Shown piece after piece: positions 49,738 to 53,214 of a DNA stretch of 53,214 nucleotides. Position numbers and translations under genes: made by a program. How positions within the stretch are numbered: the first letter of the stretch is position 1; every line of letters starts with the position of its first letter. A model generated the notes under the pieces. That model saw only the letters and a program-made list of their open reading frames with translations. It was not told the origin of the DNA and made no database searches. Origin of the DNA: Streptomyces sp. CC53 (lineage in GTDB: Bacteria; Actinomycetota; Actinomycetes; Streptomycetales; Streptomycetaceae); NCBI RefSeq assembly GCF_001865245.1, contig NZ_MKXB01000161.1:30763-83976 (forward strand). Direction: 5' to 3'.

Positions 49738-49812
49738 TCAGGCGTTGGGGCGCTTGCCGTGGTTGGCCTTCTTGCCCTTGCGGGCGCGGCGCTTGTTGCC
49801 TCGCTTCGACAT
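49738..49812 (-). CDS. Ribosomal protein bL37 (24 residues)
   Basis: A 24-codon gene shorter than usual gene-finding limits. The product starts MSKRGNKRRARKGKK and ends ANHGKRPNA, with 12 Lys or Arg among 24 residues. This agrees with bL37, the tiny large-subunit protein first seen in cryo-EM structures of mycobacterial ribosomes and present in actinobacteria. AGGGAG lies about 10 nt before the ATG, and a hairpin follows. It is probably a monocistronic gene. The identification rests on the length, the basic composition and the conserved ANHGKRPNA end. Confidence 0.85.
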   Translation of the reverse strand: MSKRGNKRRARKGKKANHGKRPNA

Positions 49813-49879
49813 GGCTATTTTCTCCCTTTTGGGGGTGTTCGGGGTGGTGTCAGTCTAGGGGCGGTGTCCTGCCGGCGCA

Positions 49880-51382
49880 TCAGCGTGCCGCCCAGGTCCC
49901 CGTCTCCACCGCGTACGCGTGCTCCCGCCCCGGCTCGGCGGCCCCGCTCGTGCGGAAGGGGCGGCCCCCGTCGTCGATGCGGAGGGTGCCCCGCTGCCCG
50001 CCGCTGCTCCACTCGGCCTCCAGGTACCAGTCGCAGTCGCAGTGGGCGGCCGCCGCCTCCACCCGGACCACCAGTGGGTCGTCCTTCGTCACCCGGTACG
50101 GCAGGCGGGGCGCGGGCAGGGTGCGTTCCGTGTCGGCGCCGTCCACCGGGCGGGCCAGTGGGCGGGCCGCGTCGAGGTCCACCGCGAAGTACGCCGGGGA
50201 CAGTGATCCGCCGCAGCCGTCGCTCATCGCGTACACCGGCCAGTCCAGGGGGGTCCGGCGTTCCGCCACCCGGACGGAGAGCCGCTCGACCACCGCGGAG
50301 CCCGACTGCGGGGCGCTCACCGTGGCGCGTACGACGGTCCTGCCCGCGTGCACCGCGCCCAGTCCCTGCGCCCACGTGCGGGCGTCCTGCTCGACGGGCG
50401 GGGCCGGTACGGCCGAGGGGGCGCGGTCGACGAGGTAGCGGTGGTCGCAGCCCTCGTCCCAGACGTGCGAGTCGGCGATCCAGGTGGGCGGGTCCGCGGC
50501 CTCCTGCGGGGGAGGGGCGGAGCTCGGGGCGCCGGTGGGCGCCGCCGCATCGGTGGCCGGTCCCTGCCCGGGCCCGCTGCGGAGGCCCGTCATGTCCGCG
50601 GCGATCACGGCCGCGGCCACCAGTGCCGCCGCGGTGCCCGCTGCGACCGCCCAGCGCAGCCGGTGGGGCTTCGCGGCCCCCTGCCGCGGCCCGTCCGCCC
50701 GTGGCTGCCGGATGCGGATGTGCGGCTCGGGGGACGGAGGGGCACCGGGGGCCGGGAGGAGGGTGTCGCCGTCGTGGGGGCGGCCGGTGTCGCCGGTGTT
50801 CCCTGCGGGGCTTTCCGGCGTCCCGCTGCTGCTGTGACCGGGGTGGTCTCCGGTGGGGCGGTGCGGGCCGCTGCCGTTCCCGTGGGCGCTGTCTGCGGGG
50901 TGCTCGGTGTCGTCGCCGGTGCCGTGCCCGGGGGCGCTGTCCGCCCGGTGTCCCGCGTCACCTCCGTCGCCGGGCCGGTCGCGGTGTCGGGCGGCGTCGG
51001 CGGGGGCGGTTCCCGGGGTGCCGTGGGGCGCCTCGGGCGGGCCGGCGGGGTGCGGCTGCCGCTCCGGCTCCGGTGGGCGGGTCGCCGCCCTGGTGCGGGC
51101 CTCGTCCGCCAGGACCCAGCGGCGGTGCAGCTCCACCAGTTCCTCGCGGGACGCGCCCGCGAGGCGGGCCAGCCGGTCCACCACCGCGTAGTCGACCGGG
51201 ACCGTCTCGCCGAGGCAGTACCGGTGCAGCGTCGACCGGCCGATGTGCAGCCGCTCCGCCAGCGCCCCGTAGCTGCGGCCCGTGCGGTCCTTCAGGTCGC
51301 GCAGGTGCTCCGCGAAGCGCTCGACCTCCTCCGGCTGCCCCGCCGTGCCGCCCCCCGTGCCCTGTCCCATGCCTTCCCCCAT
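49880..51382 (-). CDS. Transmembrane HTH protein with Cys-containing outer domain
   Basis: A 500-residue one-piece protein. An XRE/HTH_31 domain lies at residues 20-75 (LKDRTGRSYGALAERLHIGR, then RSTLHRYCLGETVPVDY), followed by a long His/Asp/Gly/Pro-rich linker. One membrane helix is at about residues 243-264 (AVAAGTAAALVAAAVIAAD). An outer domain of roughly 230 residues has cysteines in WDEGCDHRYLV, MSDGCGGSLS and AHCDCDWYLEAEW. The topology allows an outside signal to reach a DNA-binding domain without a kinase. I know related HTH-membrane proteins in Streptomyces but no function for this outer domain. The start could also be the ATG four codons later. Confidence 0.85.
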   Translation of the reverse strand: MGEGMGQGTGGGTAGQPEEVERFAEHLRDLKDRTGRSYGALAERLHIGRSTLHRYCLGETVPVDYAVVDRLARLAGASREELVELHRRWVLADEARTRAATRPPEPERQPHPAGPPEAPHGTPGTAPADAARHRDRPGDGGDAGHRADSAPGHGTGDDTEHPADSAHGNGSGPHRPTGDHPGHSSSGTPESPAGNTGDTGRPHDGDTLLPAPGAPPSPEPHIRIRQPRADGPRQGAAKPHRLRWAVAAGTAAALVAAAVIAADMTGLRSGPGQGPATDAAAPTGAPSSAPPPQEAADPPTWIADSHVWDEGCDHRYLVDRAPSAVPAPPVEQDARTWAQGLGAVHAGRTVVRATVSAPQSGSAVVERLSVRVAERRTPLDWPVYAMSDGCGGSLSPAYFAVDLDAARPLARPVDGADTERTLPAPRLPYRVTKDDPLVVRVEAAAAHCDCDWYLEAEWSSGGQRGTLRIDDGGRPFRTSGAAEPGREHAYAVETGTWAAR

Positions 51383-51551
51383 CCCGCTTCGCGTCCCGGG
51401 CAGTTGACGTTTGCCCAGGCCAGGGTACGCGTGACCGTCCCGGCGTCCCGTTCAGGGCCGGGTCGCTTGCCGGGCCGGCCCGGGGCCGCCGAAGGTGGTG
51501 CCACCGGCTCGCAGCGAGTCGGACGACCACACCGAAACGGGGCCACTTCTC

Positions 51552-52178
51552 ATGTCACTCCGCAAGCACCGCGCCGCCGCCCTCGCCGTCGCAGCCTCCG
51601 CCGCCCTCCTCATGGCGCCGGTCTCCTCCGCCACCGCGTCCCCCGCCAAGGCCCAGCCGAAGGCTCCCGGGTTCCTCGCCGCCGCCGACATCCCGGACGG
51701 GTCCGGCACCGAGTGGACCGCCGGCAAGGTCACCCGGGGCACCACCGAGGCCCCGCCCTTCTGCCTGGAGAAGGTGCTGCCCGCCAAGGGGGCCACCTGG
51801 CACCGCCAGTACCACTCGGACCTCGACACGGGCGCCCTGCAGCTCTCCGTGACCTCGCCGAGCACGTCCGCCGCCGCCCGGCTCTTCGCCGCCGCGGAGA
51901 AGGCCGTCGCCCGGTGCGCCGGCGACTGGCTGACCGCCACCCCCGGCGCCACCGCCTCCTGGAAGGACCACGGCAAGCTCGCCGTCGAGGAGGGCGCCCA
52001 CGTGTACGGCATCCAGACCGAGCTGCCCGGGAGCACGGTCGACTCCCACCTCATCGGCATCGGCCGGGACGGGCGCACGGTCACGTTCGTGATGTGGGGG
52101 CAGATGGGCGGCCTGGAGGACACGCCGGTCCCGGCGTTCAAGAAGGCCACGGTCAAGGCGGTGCAGAAGCTCCACTGA
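51552..52178 (+). CDS. Secreted protein of unknown function
   Basis: A 208-residue protein. A Sec signal (RAAALAVAASAALLMAPVSS, cleaved near ATA-SPA, about residue 30) leads to a compact domain with two cysteines (PFCLEKVLP and VARCAGDWL) and YGIQTELPGSTVDSHLIGIG and VTFVMWGQMGG towards the end. It loosely recalls the PknH-type sensor domain of actinobacterial secreted proteins, but I would not name it so without a search. It diverges from the transmembrane HTH gene (about 170 bp apart), which suggests that the two could be functionally linked. Confidence 0.82.
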   Translation: MSLRKHRAAALAVAASAALLMAPVSSATASPAKAQPKAPGFLAAADIPDGSGTEWTAGKVTRGTTEAPPFCLEKVLPAKGATWHRQYHSDLDTGALQLSVTSPSTSAAARLFAAAEKAVARCAGDWLTATPGATASWKDHGKLAVEEGAHVYGIQTELPGSTVDSHLIGIGRDGRTVTFVMWGQMGGLEDTPVPAFKKATVKAVQKLH

Positions 52179-52244
52179 CGTAGGGTCGCCGGCATGTGCG
52201 GTGCGCGGGGGGAACGGGGCGAAGGGCCGCGGGGCTTCCGGTGG

Positions 52245-52271
52245 CCCGCCAGGAGACGACCTGGCGGGTTT
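52245..52271 (+). terminator. Hairpin terminator after the secreted protein gene
   Basis: CCCGCCAGG pairs with CCTGGCGGG around AGACGA and is followed by TTT. It lies between the secreted-protein stop and the next ribosome-binding site. Confidence 0.75.
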
Positions 52272-52289
52272 CCGCCGAAGGAGCCCGAC

Positions 52290-52658
52290 ATGGCCCGCAC
52301 CGCACACCACCGTGCGCGCGCACACCGCCGGTACGACACCGCTCTCACCACCCTGCACCACGACCTGCGCTACAGCGCCGCCGTGCTCGCCTCAGCCGGG
52401 CACGGCGGCCGTCGGCCGTTCCCGCAGCGCGTACGCCGCCTCGTCACCGTCCGCACCTGGGCGCGCACCGTCCAGGACTCCTCCGTCGCACGCTGGAGCG
52501 CCGGGCAGGAGCGGCGGGGGCGCCAGGAGCTGCGGGCAGGGGTCCGGCTGCTGCGCGCGCTCGTGAACCGGCCGACCGGGGAGCTGGACCGGGACGCCGC
52601 CGACGACGTCGACGTGCCGCCCGCCCGTCACCGGCGCGACGCGCTCTGGAGGGTGTGA
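52290..52658 (+). CDS. Small basic hypothetical protein
   Basis: A 122-residue Arg-rich protein without signal peptide or membrane helix. It has helical segments (YDTALTTLHHDLRYSAAVLA, RRGRQELRAGVRLLRALVNR). GAAGGAG before the ATG at 52290 sets the start. I do not recognise the family. It is followed 16 nt later by the DUF2277 gene, so the two may share a transcript. Confidence 0.65.
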   Translation: MARTAHHRARAHRRYDTALTTLHHDLRYSAAVLASAGHGGRRPFPQRVRRLVTVRTWARTVQDSSVARWSAGQERRGRQELRAGVRLLRALVNRPTGELDRDAADDVDVPPARHRRDALWRV

Positions 52659-52674
52659 GCGGCACACTGAAGGC

Positions 52675-52917
52675 ATGTGCCGCAGCATCAAGACCCTCCG
52701 CCCGCCCGCCTTGCCCGAGAAGGCCACCGAGGAGGACATCCACGCAGCAGCGCTCCAGTACGTGCGCAAGGTCTCCGGGTTCCGCGCGCCCGCTGCCCAC
52801 AACCGGGAGGTCTTCGAGCAGGCCGTCGCGGACGTCGCCGACGCCACGCGCCGGCTCCTCGACGGCCTCGAAGTGCGCGGCGCGCGGCGGCCGGACACCC
52901 GAGCCGGAAGTGCGTGA
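52675..52917 (+). CDS. DUF2277 family protein
   Basis: An 80-residue protein that matches the DUF2277 family over its length: MCRSIKTLRPPALPE, HAAALQYVRKVSGFRAPA and VADVADATRRLLDGLEVRG. The Cys2-Arg-Ser start and the YVRKVSGFR block are the family's signature. The function is unknown and there is no membrane segment. It is the last well-supported gene before the right edge. Confidence 0.93.
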   Translation: MCRSIKTLRPPALPEKATEEDIHAAALQYVRKVSGFRAPAAHNREVFEQAVADVADATRRLLDGLEVRGARRPDTRAGSA

Positions 52918-53145
52918 GCGCTGCGGCGGGTTCTGCCGGGGCCGCCCGACACCCATGCCCACAGGGGGACGGCCCGTACGGCCCGCGGGGCTTCGGCGGT
53001 CTCCCCTCGGTGGCCGCGTGCCGGAAGCCCGTTGGTGGCGTCCGGAGTTCCGGCGACCTCGTCGGGAAGCACGTCCGCTTCGTCGTCTGGCGTCCCGGCG
53101 GTCCCGGCCGGGCTCGATTCCCCACCGCCGCGCACAGTAGGCCGC

Positions 53146-53214
53146 ATGCGATGGTGGCCCGCCGCCCGCCGCCCGCCGCCCGCCGCCCGCCGCCCGCCGC
53201 CCGCCGCCCGCCGC
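53146..53214 (+). other. Open frame running off the right edge, unsupported
   Basis: ATGCGATGGTGG at 53146 opens a frame that enters the heptamer repeat and stays open to the edge. There is no clear ribosome-binding site. It may be the start of a truncated gene or only a by-product of the repeat. Confidence 0.2.
53158..53214. repeat. Heptamer tandem repeat at the right edge
   Basis: CCCGCCG is repeated eight times without a mismatch from 53158 to the end of the window, where it continues with one more base. The true length is not visible. Confidence 0.95.

Noticed and set aside
48988..49740. A duplicated tRNA 3' end marking an attachment site
   Set aside because: I searched for repeats of GGTTCGAAACCG-like sequence up to 49740 and found only GGTTCGAGG and GGTTCGCG, too short to count.

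Overview
The window reads as chromosomal DNA of a Streptomyces or close relative. It has very high GC, many GTG starts, the actinobacterial fasR-fabD-fabH-acpP-fabF cluster, a homodimeric pyruvate dehydrogenase E1, and several actinobacterial marker families (DUF3145, DUF3052, DUF2277, the tiny ribosomal protein bL37). From memory, the gene order resembles the fatty-acid synthase to tellurium-resistance stretch of the S. coelicolor core chromosome. No phage, plasmid, insertion sequence, CRISPR array or classical biosynthetic gene cluster was recognised.

Layout. 1-3.2 kb: the 3' end of a membrane-anchored Ser/Pro/Gly-rich protein, then a MarR regulator divergent from an NADP-dependent oxidoreductase and an Ohr/OsmC hydroperoxide reductase. 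3.5-7 kb: a beta-lactamase-fold esterase, an EI24-type membrane protein, a carbon-nitrogen hydrolase and a TetR regulator. 7.2-11.4 kb: a family 3 glycoside hydrolase, a decayed aldose 1-epimerase pseudogene and an SGNH-hydrolase lipoprotein. 11.6-17.2 kb: DUF3145 and the type II fatty-acid synthase operon with its regulator FasR. 17.3-22.4 kb: pirin, a repeat-rich gene desert, a serine hydrolase, a MerR/aldo-keto reductase pair and an acyltransferase. 22.3-28.8 kb: two secreted DUF1023 hydrolase paralogues around a NarL-type two-component system and a DUF4429/SHOCT protein, then a TetR gene. 28.9-35 kb: an MFS drug exporter, a protease inhibitor, a potassium channel and aceE. 35.3-46.6 kb: DUF3052, an AhpE-like peroxiredoxin and a large Ter (tellurium/stress) island with two TerD proteins, a DUF475 TerC-like membrane protein, a TerA-like protein, a TerD with a long tail, and a biosynthetic operon of an HpcH/citrate-lyase-like aldolase, a phosphoribosyltransferase-TRSP-StiP-like fusion and a HAD phosphatase. 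47-53.2 kb: an FmdB zinc ribbon, a coiled-coil protein, tRNA-Val(UAC), bL37, a transmembrane HTH protein, small secreted and hypothetical proteins, and a GC-rich heptamer repeat at the right edge.

How the parts work together. FabD, FabH, AcpP and FabF form the initiation and elongation core of fatty-acid synthesis under FasR. AceE supplies acetyl-CoA. The Ter island joins membrane, cytosolic calcium-binding and nucleotide-like-metabolite enzymes of the Ter stress pathway. Several local regulator/target pairs have visible dyads between the genes: MarR/oxidoreductase-Ohr, TetR/GH3, MerR/AKR and TetR/MFS. A recurring feature is a Streptomyces-type -10 hexamer 6 or 7 nt upstream of the start codon, which implies leaderless mRNAs; I found it at ten or more genes and used it to choose several starts.
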